From contig CAWCTH010000002.1 of NCBI GenBank assembly GCA_963798445.1, positions 434,001-498,000 on the forward strand: a DNA stretch of 64,000 bases, in the 5' to 3' direction. The translations under genes and the position numbers were made by a program. Position 1 is the stretch's first letter. Every line of letters begins with the position of its first letter. The DNA comes from DASXAI01 sp963798445. GTDB taxonomy: Bacteria > Actinomycetota > Acidimicrobiia > Acidimicrobiales > Ilumatobacteraceae. The notes beneath the pieces were generated by a model. The model made no database searches. It was not told where the DNA came from and worked only from the letters and a program-made list of their open reading frames with translations. This document shows positions 34,487 through 42,594 of this stretch, in pieces.

Positions 34487-35425
34487 CTACTCGCCGACGG
34501 CGAGCTTCTCGGCGGCGCGCAAGCGGGCCGACTCGGCCCGGGGGTTGGTGCGCAACTCGGCTGGCGTCGGTTTCCACGCGCCGGGCCGCAGGAGGCGCAC
34601 CGTGTGCACGGCGTCGCACACACACGGCAGACCCGGCGGGCAGGTGCAGCCGCCGGTGACGGCATGGCGGAACCGGTCCTTCACGATGCGGTCCTCGCCC
34701 GAGTGGTACGAGAGCACCGCCACCCGCCCGCCGGGCGCCGTCAGGTCGATGGCGCCGTCGATGGCCGCAGGCAGGATCTGCAGTTCGCGGTTGACCTCGA
34801 TGCGGATCGCCTGGAAGGTGCGCTTGGCCGGATGGCCGCCGCGACGACGGGCCGGGGCCGGAATGGCGTCACGAACGACGCCGGCCAGTTGCGCCGTCGT
34901 CTCGATCGGGCGCTCGGCCACGATGGCGGCGGCGATGCGGATGGCAAAGCGCTCGTCGCCGTGCTCCTGCAGGACCCGCACCAGCTCGACCTCGCTGTAG
35001 CCGTTCACGACATCGGCCGCCGACCACTTCTCGGTCGTGTCCATGCGCATGTCGACCGGACCGTCGTTGCGATAGGAGAACCCTCGCTCGCCCTCGTCGA
35101 GCTGCGGCGAGGAAACGCCGAGATCGAAGAGGACACCGGAGACTGGCTTGGTCTGGAGATCGGTCATAACGGTGTCGAGGTGGTCGAACCGGGCGTGCCG
35201 GAGGGTGACCCGGTCACCGAACGGGGCAAGGGCTTGCGCCGCTGCCGCCAATGCCGCCGGGTCCCGATCGATCCCGACCAAGTACAGGTCGGGCCGGGCC
35301 TCGAGCAGCAGCCGAGCATGTCCCCCGCCGCCGACCGTCGCATCCACCAGCACACCCGTCGGCACAGGCCGGAAGATCTCGACGATCTGCTCGGCCATCA
35401 CAGGCACATGGTGGAACTCGGTCAT
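34487..35425 (-). CDS. rsmH: 16S rRNA (cytosine-1402-N4)-methyltransferase
   Basis: A 312-residue RsmH (MraW) that methylates 16S rRNA position C1402 with SAM. Motifs include HHVPVMAEQIVEIF, LVDATVGGGGHARLLLE (SAM loop), LYLVGIDRDPAAL, GVLFDLGVSSPQLDEGERGF and AVLSYHSGEDRIVKDRF. The ATG at 35425 has AGGAAG about 9 bases upstream. Its 5' leader contains the large hairpin listed separately. Confidence 0.97.
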   Translation of the reverse strand: MTEFHHVPVMAEQIVEIFRPVPTGVLVDATVGGGGHARLLLEARPDLYLVGIDRDPAALAAAAQALAPFGDRVTLRHARFDHLDTVMTDLQTKPVSGVLFDLGVSSPQLDEGERGFSYRNDGPVDMRMDTTEKWSAADVVNGYSEVELVRVLQEHGDERFAIRIAAAIVAERPIETTAQLAGVVRDAIPAPARRRGGHPAKRTFQAIRIEVNRELQILPAAIDGAIDLTAPGGRVAVLSYHSGEDRIVKDRFRHAVTGGCTCPPGLPCVCDAVHTVRLLRPGAWKPTPAELRTNPRAESARLRAAEKLAVGE

Positions 35426-35483
35426 GAACGGGCTTCCTACATTCGGCTTCTTCGGTCACCGCGCACCAGGCGCCACGTGAGTT

Positions 35484-35601
35484 CGCTCATCTGCAGCCCC
35501 CCGGCCGGCGGTTGCCGCCGGGATTTCTCCCCGACTAGCGAGACGGAAGCGGGCGGAGTTGGGGCTGTCCATCTTGCCGACCGGGAGACTGCAGATGAGC
35601 G
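35484..35601 (-). ncRNA. mraZ-rsmH leader hairpin, candidate mraW-type RNA motif
   Basis: Bases 35576-35601 and 35484-35509 form an uninterrupted 26-bp stem on the minus-strand RNA: 23 Watson-Crick pairs and three G-U pairs. On the plus strand those three would be A-C mismatches, so the structure favours transcription toward rsmH. The 66-base apical part contains two small hairpins, CGGG-loop-CCCG and GGCGG-loop-CCGCC. A structured RNA called the mraW motif is known upstream of mraW (rsmH) in actinobacteria; position and phylum agree, but I cannot confirm its consensus from sequence alone. Confidence 0.65.
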
Positions 35602-35671
35602 ATTTCTGTGGTGCTGGTTCGTCCGTTCCTCGCCCTCCTTTCCTTCGGGTTTGGCTGTCGTCGTGCTGGCT

Positions 35672-35726
35672 GGCGCTTCGCGCTGTGCTGTCGGCGCTAC
35701 GCGCTGTGCTGTCGGCGCTACGCGCC
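35672..35726. repeat. 21-bp tandem repeat, about 2.6 copies, at the mraZ 3' end
   Basis: Unit 1 is 35672-35692 and unit 2 is 35693-35713, differing at one base. A partial third copy is 35714-35726. The unit core is GGCGCTACGCGCTGTGCTG. The array runs into the last codons of mraZ, whose TAG lies at 35718-35720. It looks like replication-slippage growth of an intergenic repeat. Confidence 0.8.
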
Positions 35727-36128
35727 TTTGAGGGCGGCCCCGCCACGGGCCACCACCTCGTCGTAGGCCTGGGCGTTCCAGATCTCGACACGGTCGAACG
35801 AGCCCGACACGACGACCTTGGTGTTGAGCTCCAAGCCGGCGAAGTCGCGAAGCCCTCGATCGATGCTGATGCGACCCTGGGCGTCCACGGAGGTGTCGAA
35901 GGTGCCGGCGGCCAGCGCGCGCTGCTCATCGCGGCTCATCTCGCCTCGCTTCACCTTCTCCATGGTCTCGGTCGCCATCTGCTCGTATGCCTCCGGGGTG
36001 AAAACGTCGATGCACCCATCCCTGCCCAAGGCGAGGTAGCAGCGGGGTTCGAATCGCGGGCGGAACGCTGACGGCAAAGCCAGTCGACCCTTGGGGTCGA
36101 GCTGGCGTTCATGCCTGCCAACGAACAC
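35718..36128 (-). CDS. mraZ: Transcriptional regulator MraZ
   Basis: A 136-residue MraZ with two SpoVT/AbrB-like halves. The first is FVGRHERQLDPKGRLALPSAF with the DPKGR DNA-contact motif. The second is FDTSVDAQGRISIDRGLRDF with the matching DAQGR motif. MraZ rings bind short G-rich repeats and usually repress their own division operon. It starts at GTG 36128, about 90 bp after a likely promoter overlapped by GTGGGG repeats. It heads the cluster that runs to 12362. Confidence 0.97.
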   Translation of the reverse strand: MFVGRHERQLDPKGRLALPSAFRPRFEPRCYLALGRDGCIDVFTPEAYEQMATETMEKVKRGEMSRDEQRALAAGTFDTSVDAQGRISIDRGLRDFAGLELNTKVVVSGSFDRVEIWNAQAYDEVVARGGAALKGA

Positions 36129-36445
36129 CGGCTGCCTCTTTCCGCTCTGCCCTGCCTGGAGTGGTGCTGCCGTGACGCCGGTGCCTCACCAACGACCCGC
36201 CATCCCCACCGGTCCCCACCGTAAACCCCACTACCCCCCTAGGTCAACCATTTCCCCCCACTTCGCGCCCCATCCCACCCCATTCGCCCCACCACCAGCC
36301 ACCCCACCCCGCCCCAGGCCCTCCGCCCGCACCACCCGCACCGCCCCCAAACCGCCCCCGAACCGCGCAGCCCGCGCGCTCGACCGCGCCCTGAGCGCGT
36401 CCGCAGCGCGCAGCCCGCGCGATTGATCCCCCGCGCGGCCCTCGG
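36129..36445 (-). promoter_or_regulatory. mraZ upstream region with promoter and GTGGGG MraZ-box repeats
   Basis: Read toward mraZ, this 317-bp gene-free interval is G-rich. Four GTGGGG copies lie at 36204-36209, 36214-36219, 36226-36231 and 36256-36261 (reverse complement CCCCAC). The first three are spaced 10 and 12 bp apart, the direct-repeat pattern expected for MraZ. A promoter fits among them: TTGACC (36242-36247) and TACGGT (36218-36223) with an 18-bp spacer. The far part (36300-36445) is low-complexity and shows no gene. Confidence 0.65.
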
Positions 36446-37114
36446 TTACGGCGGGAGGTGCGCCTCGAAGGCCGCCGCCAGCGCCGGCAGGGCCACGCGC
36501 GGTCCTGCCGCGGCATCAATGACCGACGCCGGCACGGTCGATGCCGGAAGCACCGACGGCGCCAGCAGATCGACGAGCGCCGTCGGGTCCCACTCGCTCA
36601 GCACCACGCACTGGAACCGGGCGGCCGCTCGGGTGCGACGCTGACTGATGCCGACCACCTTGCGGCCGGCCACCGTCACCTCCCCGGGACCCAGCCCGGC
36701 GAAGCACACCAGCCCCGACCAGTCGTTGCGCACGAGCGCCCCGCGGTGCACCACTGCCCCGCCGACGCCGAGCGAGGCCAGCGCCGCCACCCAGACCTCC
36801 CCCAGCCAGTACGACGCCCGGCCGACATCATCGAGCCACAACGGATCACCGGCGGGCAGGATCACGTCGACCCAGAGCACGGCGCCGGGAACGAGCAGCA
36901 CGGCCCCGCCGCCGCTGCGCCGGCGCACCACCTCGACCCCAGTCGACGAGGCGGCGGTACCGGCCCCCACTACCGACGCCGCCTGGGCCGAGCCCAGCAC
37001 CAACGCCGGCCGCGCCGGCTGCAGGAACCACACCTCCCGGCGGGCGGGCGACGGCAGCTCGAGCGCATGGAGCTCGCCGGCGGTGCCGGTGCGGTGCGAG
37101 ACCGCCCAGCTCAA
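36446..37114 (-). CDS. Lipoate-protein-ligase-like protein (BPL/LplA/LipB family)
   Basis: A 222-residue protein of the biotin/lipoate protein ligase superfamily. The lipoyl-adenylate motif EVVRRRSGGGAVLLVPGAVL (about residues 60-80) matches the RRxSGGGAV signature. The catalytic Lys is in GRKVVGISQRRTRAAARFQ. The protein is shorter than classical LplA and lacks the C-terminal accessory domain, as seen in LplA-like octanoyl or lipoyl transferases. Its substrate could be lipoate, octanoate or biotin. TTG 37114 is chosen because it overlaps the HNH gene stop by 4 bases and upstream sequence does not resemble the family. Confidence 0.75.
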   Translation of the reverse strand: MSWAVSHRTGTAGELHALELPSPARREVWFLQPARPALVLGSAQAASVVGAGTAASSTGVEVVRRRSGGGAVLLVPGAVLWVDVILPAGDPLWLDDVGRASYWLGEVWVAALASLGVGGAVVHRGALVRNDWSGLVCFAGLGPGEVTVAGRKVVGISQRRTRAAARFQCVVLSEWDPTALVDLLAPSVLPASTVPASVIDAAAGPRVALPALAAAFEAHLPP

Positions 37115-37608
37115 CTGGCTTTGGCGAGATAGGGCTTCCAGACCTCGGGCACCCCACCGACGGCGATCACCACCCAGGCCAGCTCGCGCGGCGGCCGGGG
37201 AGAGCGCATGAGATGCATGCCGGCCTCGTCCGGCGTGCGGTCTCGCTTGCGCAAGTTGCACGGCCGGCAGGCGGCGGCGACGTTCTCCCACACGTGCTGG
37301 CCCCCGCGGCTGCGCGGTAGCACGTGGTCGATCGAGTCGGCGTGACCGCCGCAGTACTGGCACTGGTGCGCGTCGCGGGCGAACACCGCTCGGCGCGACA
37401 TGGTGGTGCGCCGGTGGTACGGCACCTTCACCATGTAGCGCAGCCGGATCACCAGTGGCGTGCGCAGCTCCAGATGAGCGGAGCGCATCACTCCGTCATC
37501 GTCGTGGAGCACCTCGGCCTTCTCGGCCAGCACCAGGCACACCGCCCGCCGCGTGGGCACGACGCTCAACGGCTCGTACGTCGCGTTGAGAACGAGCGCA
37601 CGGCGCAT
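37111..37608 (-). CDS. HNH endonuclease-domain protein
   Basis: A 165-residue protein with an HNH nuclease fold in its second half. A zinc-ribbon-like CQYCGG and CRPCN pair bracket the core SIDHVLPRSRGGQHVWENV (about residues 95-115), carrying the conserved His and Asn. The N-terminal half (RRALVLNATYEPLSVVPTRR) is typical of chromosomal actinobacterial HNH proteins of unknown role, not phage or homing forms. It is followed by the lipoate-ligase-like gene with a 4-base overlap. Confidence 0.88.
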   Translation of the reverse strand: MRRALVLNATYEPLSVVPTRRAVCLVLAEKAEVLHDDDGVMRSAHLELRTPLVIRLRYMVKVPYHRRTTMSRRAVFARDAHQCQYCGGHADSIDHVLPRSRGGQHVWENVAAACRPCNLRKRDRTPDEAGMHLMRSPRPPRELAWVVIAVGGVPEVWKPYLAKAS

Positions 37609-37619
37609 GAGCCGTGAAC

Positions 37620-37916
37620 CTAACCCTGCACCCGGCGGCGTGCCGCCGCGTTCCCGAGCCGGGCGACGACCGACGGTCCGCCCGGTAGCGGTACCGCTCG
37701 TCGCCATGCCCGGCACCACGCCAGCCACGCCACCACGTCCCGGGCGTCGGGGTCGTGGTCGACGTCGCCATATTGGGTCTCCATCCGGAAGCGGCGCCAT
37801 GCCGGCGTGGTGAGCACCCCCGACTGCCGTGCCGCCGTCAACCAGAGCTGGGGATGCGCTAGCAGCCGCGCGCCGATGGCGATCGCCGCACGCGCTGGTA
37901 GGGCACCCTCCGACAT
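37620..37916 (-). CDS. Hypothetical 98-residue protein
   Basis: A small basic protein (MSEGALPARAAIAIGARLLA and RMETQYGDVDHDPDARDVVA). It has no membrane helix or signal peptide and I recognise no family. The ATG lies 3 bases after the acyl-CoA dehydrogenase stop and the stop lies 11 bases before the HNH start, so it is co-oriented and probably co-transcribed with both. Codon use (strong C/G third positions) supports real coding. Confidence 0.6.
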   Translation of the reverse strand: MSEGALPARAAIAIGARLLAHPQLWLTAARQSGVLTTPAWRRFRMETQYGDVDHDPDARDVVAWLAWCRAWRRAVPLPGGPSVVARLGNAAARRRVQG

Positions 37917-37919
37917 CGC

Positions 37920-39176
37920 TTACGCGGGCTCCTTGCTGCTGCTCCGCCCGCCGGCCGGGGGCGCCTCCGGCTCCTTCGGCAGCCCGAGCACCCGCTCACC
38001 GAGGATGTTGCGCTGGATCTGGCTGGTGCCGGCGTAGATCGTCTCCGCCCGAGCGGTCAGGAAGGTGGTGGTCCACGACGCACTCGAGTTCGGGGCGCCG
38101 GCGTCGTCGGTCTGGAAGGCCGACGACGGCGTCCGACCACTGGGCACGAGCGCGTCGGCCCCGAGGATGTCGAGGGCCAGCTCGGTGGCCTCGCGGTGAT
38201 ACTCACTCCAGTACACCTTGAAGATGCTGCTCTCCGGCCCTGGGCCTTTGCCGGCCAGGAATCCGGTGAGCGTCCGCAGGCCGAGCCACCGCATGATCTG
38301 CACACCGCTGTAGCACCGTGCGAGGCGCTGGCGCATGGCCGGCTGGCGGTCGACGCCGCGCTCCTTGGCCAGGGCCAGCAGGCGGTCGAGCTCGTCCTGG
38401 AACCGGATCGGCATGGTGGCCGCCGATGCGCCGCGCTCGTAGCCGAGCAGGGTCATCGCCACACCCCACCCGTTGTTCACGCCGCCCACGACATCGCCGC
38501 GGGGGCACGTGGCGTCGGTGAAGAACACCTCGTTGAACTCGCTGTCGCCCGAGATCATCTTGATCGGTCGTACCTCGACACCGGGCTGGTCCATCCGCAC
38601 GAGAAGGAAGCTGATGCCTTTGTGCTTCGGCGCGTCCGGGTCGGTGCGGGCCAGGACGAAGATGTGGTCGGCGAGGTGCCCACCCGACGTCCAGATCTTC
38701 TGACCGTTGATCACCCACTGGTCGCCGTCGAGGACGGCACGACACCCCAGGCCGCCGAGATCGGACCCCGCGTTGGGCTCGGAGTAGCCCTGGCACCAGA
38801 TGTCCTCACCGCTCAGGATGCGGGGCAGGTAGTGCTGCTTCTGCTCCTCGGTGCCCCAGTTGAGCAAGGTGTTGCCGAGCATCTGGATGCCGAAGCCGTC
38901 GTTGCCGCCACCCGACGGCACGCCCGCCTTGGCGAACTCTTCGGCCACGATCACCTGCTCGAGGGCCGACAGCCCCCCGCCGCCGTACTCCGCCGGCCAC
39001 CCCAGCGCGAGGTAGCCGTGCTCGTACAGCGTGGACCGCCAGTTGCGGGTGAACGTAGCCAGCGCCTCGTGGTCGAGCTGACCGGCACCGGCCCAGTTCG
39101 AGGGCAGTTGCTCGGCGAGGAACGCCTGCACCTTCTCTCGGAAAGCATCGGCTTCCACGGTGTAGGTGGGACGCAT
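37920..39176 (-). CDS. Acyl-CoA dehydrogenase
   Basis: A 418-residue FAD-dependent acyl-CoA dehydrogenase. The N-terminal helices (VEADAFREKVQAFLAEQLP), the beta domain (WCQGYSEPNAGSDLGGLGCR and WVINGQKIWTSGGHLADHIF) and the C-terminal helical domain (ETIYAGTSQIQRNILGERVL) are all present. Such enzymes insert a double bond at C2-C3 of acyl-CoA and pass electrons to ETF. Chain length or steroid preference cannot be read. About 20 C-terminal residues beyond the family end are Pro/Ser-rich. It begins at ATG 39176. Confidence 0.93.
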   Translation of the reverse strand: MRPTYTVEADAFREKVQAFLAEQLPSNWAGAGQLDHEALATFTRNWRSTLYEHGYLALGWPAEYGGGGLSALEQVIVAEEFAKAGVPSGGGNDGFGIQMLGNTLLNWGTEEQKQHYLPRILSGEDIWCQGYSEPNAGSDLGGLGCRAVLDGDQWVINGQKIWTSGGHLADHIFVLARTDPDAPKHKGISFLLVRMDQPGVEVRPIKMISGDSEFNEVFFTDATCPRGDVVGGVNNGWGVAMTLLGYERGASAATMPIRFQDELDRLLALAKERGVDRQPAMRQRLARCYSGVQIMRWLGLRTLTGFLAGKGPGPESSIFKVYWSEYHREATELALDILGADALVPSGRTPSSAFQTDDAGAPNSSASWTTTFLTARAETIYAGTSQIQRNILGERVLGLPKEPEAPPAGGRSSSKEPA

Positions 39177-39214
39177 GCGCCGAGGCTATCCCGCCGCCGC
39201 CGCTCACCGCTTGC

Positions 39215-39645
39215 TCACGCGCCGAGCCTCGTCCAGGTGCCGCAGGCATGGCTGTTGAAGCCGACGTCGCTCGCGGCGATCGAAACGATCGGGCCGGTGG
39301 TGTCGAAGTCGTTGGCGATGATCTCGTCCAACGTTCCACCGAAGCCACTCAACCTCTCCCAGTAGCAGCCGGACCCCCCGGCCGCCTGGTAGCGGCCCGC
39401 TGCGATCTGTTGGCCGACGAGGTAGGTGCCGTCGCCGAATCCGGTCGGTGGCGGAGGTGGCTGCGTCGTCGGCGGTTGTGTGGTCGGCGGCGGTGGTGGT
39501 GGCGGCGGCGCAGGAGTGACGACGATGCACGCGGTGGAACTGGTGCTCGGGCCGTCGCCGTCGAACCATCCCGCGACGTCGACCACGACGTCGATGTCGC
39601 CGGCAAGGTTGTACAGCGTCAGCTGTGCGTCCAGACCTCCGAGCC
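39215..39645 (-). pseudogene. Truncated surface-protein gene (repeat end, Pro linker, C-terminal domain)
   Basis: An open frame with no usable start reads AQLTLYNLAGDIDVVVDVAG, the last strand pair of the surface repeat seen in the upstream transpeptidase. It then has a Pro/Thr linker and a C-terminal domain (GDGTYLVGQQIAAGRYQAAG, then GCYWERLSGFGGTLDEIIAN and VGFNSHACGTW). That domain type is found on secreted actinobacterial proteins. The front of the repeat and any signal peptide are missing. Its first codons overlap the last codons of the transpeptidase gene in another frame. I read it as the 3' remnant of a second surface-protein gene lost by deletion or collapsed in assembly. Confidence 0.7.
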
Positions 39646-41511
39646 CATCGGCATGAGATTGGCGTTCCACACGTAGTCCATGAACGAGGTCGTGACCCGG
39701 ACGCACCCGTGTGATGCGGGCACGCTCGGGATGCGCGGCGCGCCGTGGATGGCCACGCCACCGGAGAAGTACTTGGGCCGGTAGAGGTCACCGAGCTGAC
39801 CGGGCTCCCAGCCGTCGGAGAACTCCCGGTACACCCGGAACGTTCCCACGGGCGTGATGGCGGTGCCCTGGATCCGTCCGCCCTCCTTCTGGTTGGGCTC
39901 GTCGTAGAAGCTGCCGCTGCCGGTCGAGGTGTTCACCGTCCACACCGTCTTGCCGCCGCGGATGACGAAGAGGAGCTGCTTGGTCAGGTCGACCTCCATG
40001 CGGTCCCCCGACGTCGACTGCCCGGCGGCGCGCAGGCCCTGCATGTTCAGCAGCAGCGCCGTGTACTCGTCGACCAGGCCGGTGGCGGGCAGGCCGACGT
40101 ACTTCTGGAAGGCGAGCACCGCCTGCGACGTCACCGAGCCGAAGACGCCGTCGTAGTCGGGCAGCCAGAAGCCGAGCATGTCCAGGCGCTCCTGCAGGGC
40201 CGAAACGACCTCGGTGGGCGTGCCCTTGCCGATCGCCGTCAACGCCCACTTCGGCGGCACCGCCAGCTCGGCCGTGAGCGGCGCCGCCGCCGGGCCCGAC
40301 GCCACGCATCCACCGGCCGCGGCCACCCCCCCGGAGCCGTCGAACCAACCGGCGACATCGATCAGCACATCGGTCGAGCCGGCGTAGTTGTAGAGCGACA
40401 CGCGACCATCGGCGCCCAGGCCAACGGTCACCATGTTCGGCACCGTGCCGACGATGGCGTTGACGTTCGACGAGCCCGGCTGCGGCTGACCCGACGGCCA
40501 CACCGTCAGGTACGTGGACGCCGTGGGGTTCACGATGGTGACGTTCAGCGCCACCGCGCCGGCCGTCGCCGCGGGGATGCCGGCCACGCCGGCCACCGCC
40601 ACTTGACGGGTCTCGCCTGGACCGAGGCGAACGCCGCAGACCCCGGTACGGGTGTCGGCGATGCGAGCCGGCGCCACCGGGTGGAAGCCGGCGGTGTAGT
40701 AACCGGCGACGTCGACCACCACATCGGCGGTGCCGCTGTAGTTGAAGATGGCGATCTTTCCGTCGGGGCTCAGCCCGACGGTGACCATGTTGGCGACGGT
40801 CTGGCCCGGCACCGCGTTCAGGTTCGACGCCGTCGGCATGGGAGACCCCGCCGGCCACACCGTGAGGTAGGTGGCCGCCGTCGTGGCGGCCACCGTCACG
40901 TTGGCCACCACGCCCGTCGCACCGGCGGGCACCGCCGCCGCGGCCAGGTCCAGCTCACGGCCCTCCCCCGGCTGGAAGGTGGCGCCGCCCAAGCCGGCGC
41001 GCGTGTCCATGACCCGCACCGGCACGAGGGGCGCGAAGCCGCTCGTGTACCAGCCGGTGACGTCGACGAGCACGGATGAGTCGCCGGCGAAGTTGAAGAG
41101 GTTGATCTGGCCCCCGGTGCCGATGCCGACGGTGACCATGTTGGCGATGGTCTGGCCGGCCACGAAGTTGACGTTGGAGGCGGTGGGCATGGTGGCACCG
41201 GCGGGCCACAGGGTGACGTAGCCCGACGACGTCGGCTCGGTCACCGTGACGTTGACGGCGACAGCCACGGCATCGGCCGGGATGGCCGCCTGGCCCACGA
41301 CCTGCAGCGCCCGCGTCTCACCCGCCGCCACGGGCGCGGCCGTGGTGCCCACGCCGGCGCGGGTGTCCATGATGCGCGTGGGCGTGATGGGATGGAACGA
41401 CGTCGTGGCCGCCGACGCCACGCCCGATGGCCCGGCCACCACGGCGAGAGTCGGCACCAGGAGCACCGCGGCGAGCGCGCCGAACCGCCCGAACTTCGGC
41501 CAAGGCACCAT
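39619..41511 (-). CDS. Secreted L,D-transpeptidase with surface repeats and PG-binding domain
   Basis: A 630-residue exported protein. A signal peptide (ALAAVLLVPTLAVVAGPSGV) is followed by three tandem modules of about 118 residues, each with a DTRxG opening, an LNVTV/NVTV strand, a TVWPxG or TLWPAG block and a closing DVxGWY or DVxGYY. A PG_binding_1 domain follows (LDMLGFWLPDYDGVFGSVTS). The YkuD catalytic domain ends the protein, with VAIHGAPRIPSVPASHGCVR carrying the catalytic Cys and His. YkuD enzymes make 3-3 cross-links in peptidoglycan. The ATG at 41511 has an AGGAGGACGAG ribosome-binding site. It is divergent from the MoxR operon. Confidence 0.9.
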   Translation of the reverse strand: MVPWPKFGRFGALAAVLLVPTLAVVAGPSGVASAATTSFHPITPTRIMDTRAGVGTTAAPVAAGETRALQVVGQAAIPADAVAVAVNVTVTEPTSSGYVTLWPAGATMPTASNVNFVAGQTIANMVTVGIGTGGQINLFNFAGDSSVLVDVTGWYTSGFAPLVPVRVMDTRAGLGGATFQPGEGRELDLAAAAVPAGATGVVANVTVAATTAATYLTVWPAGSPMPTASNLNAVPGQTVANMVTVGLSPDGKIAIFNYSGTADVVVDVAGYYTAGFHPVAPARIADTRTGVCGVRLGPGETRQVAVAGVAGIPAATAGAVALNVTIVNPTASTYLTVWPSGQPQPGSSNVNAIVGTVPNMVTVGLGADGRVSLYNYAGSTDVLIDVAGWFDGSGGVAAAGGCVASGPAAAPLTAELAVPPKWALTAIGKGTPTEVVSALQERLDMLGFWLPDYDGVFGSVTSQAVLAFQKYVGLPATGLVDEYTALLLNMQGLRAAGQSTSGDRMEVDLTKQLLFVIRGGKTVWTVNTSTGSGSFYDEPNQKEGGRIQGTAITPVGTFRVYREFSDGWEPGQLGDLYRPKYFSGGVAIHGAPRIPSVPASHGCVRVTTSFMDYVWNANLMPMGSEVWTHS

Positions 41512-41611
41512 CTCGTCCTCCTGTCGCGCGACCGGACGAGGGTAGTAGCAGGGCCGACGCGACACTCAACGGCAGTCCCGACTGCGCCGGTGGGCCTTTC
41601 GGCTCTACCCT

Positions 41612-42592
41612 GTGCGTCTTATGACGGCGCAGGTGACGGGCGATGCGCCCGCTACGACGTTCTCCGAACTGTTCAACGCCATCGCGGCCAACATCGAGAT
41701 CGTCATCCAGGGCAAGCCCGAGGTGGTCGAGCTCGCGCTCGTCTGCCTGCTCGCCGAGGGTCATCTGCTGATCGAGGACGTGCCCGGCGTGGGCAAGACC
41801 AGCCTGGCCAAGGCCATGGCCGCGTCGATCGACTCGGCCTGGAAGCGGGTCCAGTTCACCCCCGACCTCCTGCCCTCCGACGTGGTCGGGGTCACAGTGT
41901 GGAACCGCGGGCGCGACATCTTCGAGTTCCGGCCCGGCCCCATCTTCGCCAACATCGTCCTCGGCGACGAGATCAACCGGGCCTCGCCCAAGACCCAGTC
42001 CGCCCTCCTGGAAGCCATGGAGGAACGGCAGGTGACCGTGGACGGCACCACCTATCCCCTCGCCTCCCCGTTCATGGTGATCGCCACCCAGAACCCGATC
42101 GAGCACGAGGGCACCTACCCGCTGCCCGAGAGCCAGCTCGACCGCTTCCTGATGCGGCTCTCGGTCGGCTACCCGAGCCGGCAGTCCGAGCTGGAGATCC
42201 TGGACACCCACGCATCGGGCGGCACGCTCTCCGAGGTCCATCCGGTGGCCACCGCCGCCCAGATCCAGACGCTGGTGAACTCGGTCAAGGCCATCCACGT
42301 GGCTCCGGCGCTCAAGCACTACCTGGTCGATCTGGCCGACGCCACCCGGCGCCATCCCAACGTCGCCCTCGGCATGTCGCCTCGGGCATCGCTGGCCCTG
42401 CAGCGCGCCGCCCGGGCCCGGGCCGCCGCCGCCGGGCGCACCTACGTCATCCCCGACGACATCAAGGCACTGGCCGACCCCGTTCTGTCGCATCGCCTGA
42501 TGCTCTCGTCAGACGCCCAGCTCCAGGGCATCAGCGCCGGGAAGGTCGTGGCCGACGTCCTGGGCGCGGTCCCGGTGCCCACGGGGAAGTAG
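41612..42592 (+). CDS. MoxR-family AAA+ ATPase
   Basis: A 326-residue AAA+ protein. Walker A is in EDVPGVGKTSLAKAMA (about residue 60), Walker B in IVLGDEINRASPKTQ, and the arginine finger region in YPLPESQLDRFLMRL. MoxR ATPases act as chaperones that mature or activate partner proteins with von Willebrand A or DUF58 domains. Here DUF58 and transglutaminase genes follow with spacing of 2 and minus 4 bases, a widespread conserved trio. An in-frame ATG at 41621 is an alternative start. Confidence 0.93.
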   Translation: MRLMTAQVTGDAPATTFSELFNAIAANIEIVIQGKPEVVELALVCLLAEGHLLIEDVPGVGKTSLAKAMAASIDSAWKRVQFTPDLLPSDVVGVTVWNRGRDIFEFRPGPIFANIVLGDEINRASPKTQSALLEAMEERQVTVDGTTYPLASPFMVIATQNPIEHEGTYPLPESQLDRFLMRLSVGYPSRQSELEILDTHASGGTLSEVHPVATAAQIQTLVNSVKAIHVAPALKHYLVDLADATRRHPNVALGMSPRASLALQRAARARAAAAGRTYVIPDDIKALADPVLSHRLMLSSDAQLQGISAGKVVADVLGAVPVPTGK

Positions 42593-42594
42593 GC

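Noticed and set aside
35456..35929. Reading frame across the mraZ-rsmH gap
   Set aside because: It overlaps mraZ in another frame and crosses the structured leader; no conserved protein and no ribosome-binding site with a start codon.
36300..36445. C-rich low-complexity tract as a CRISPR or repeat array
   Set aside because: There is no regular spacer-repeat unit, only skewed composition.
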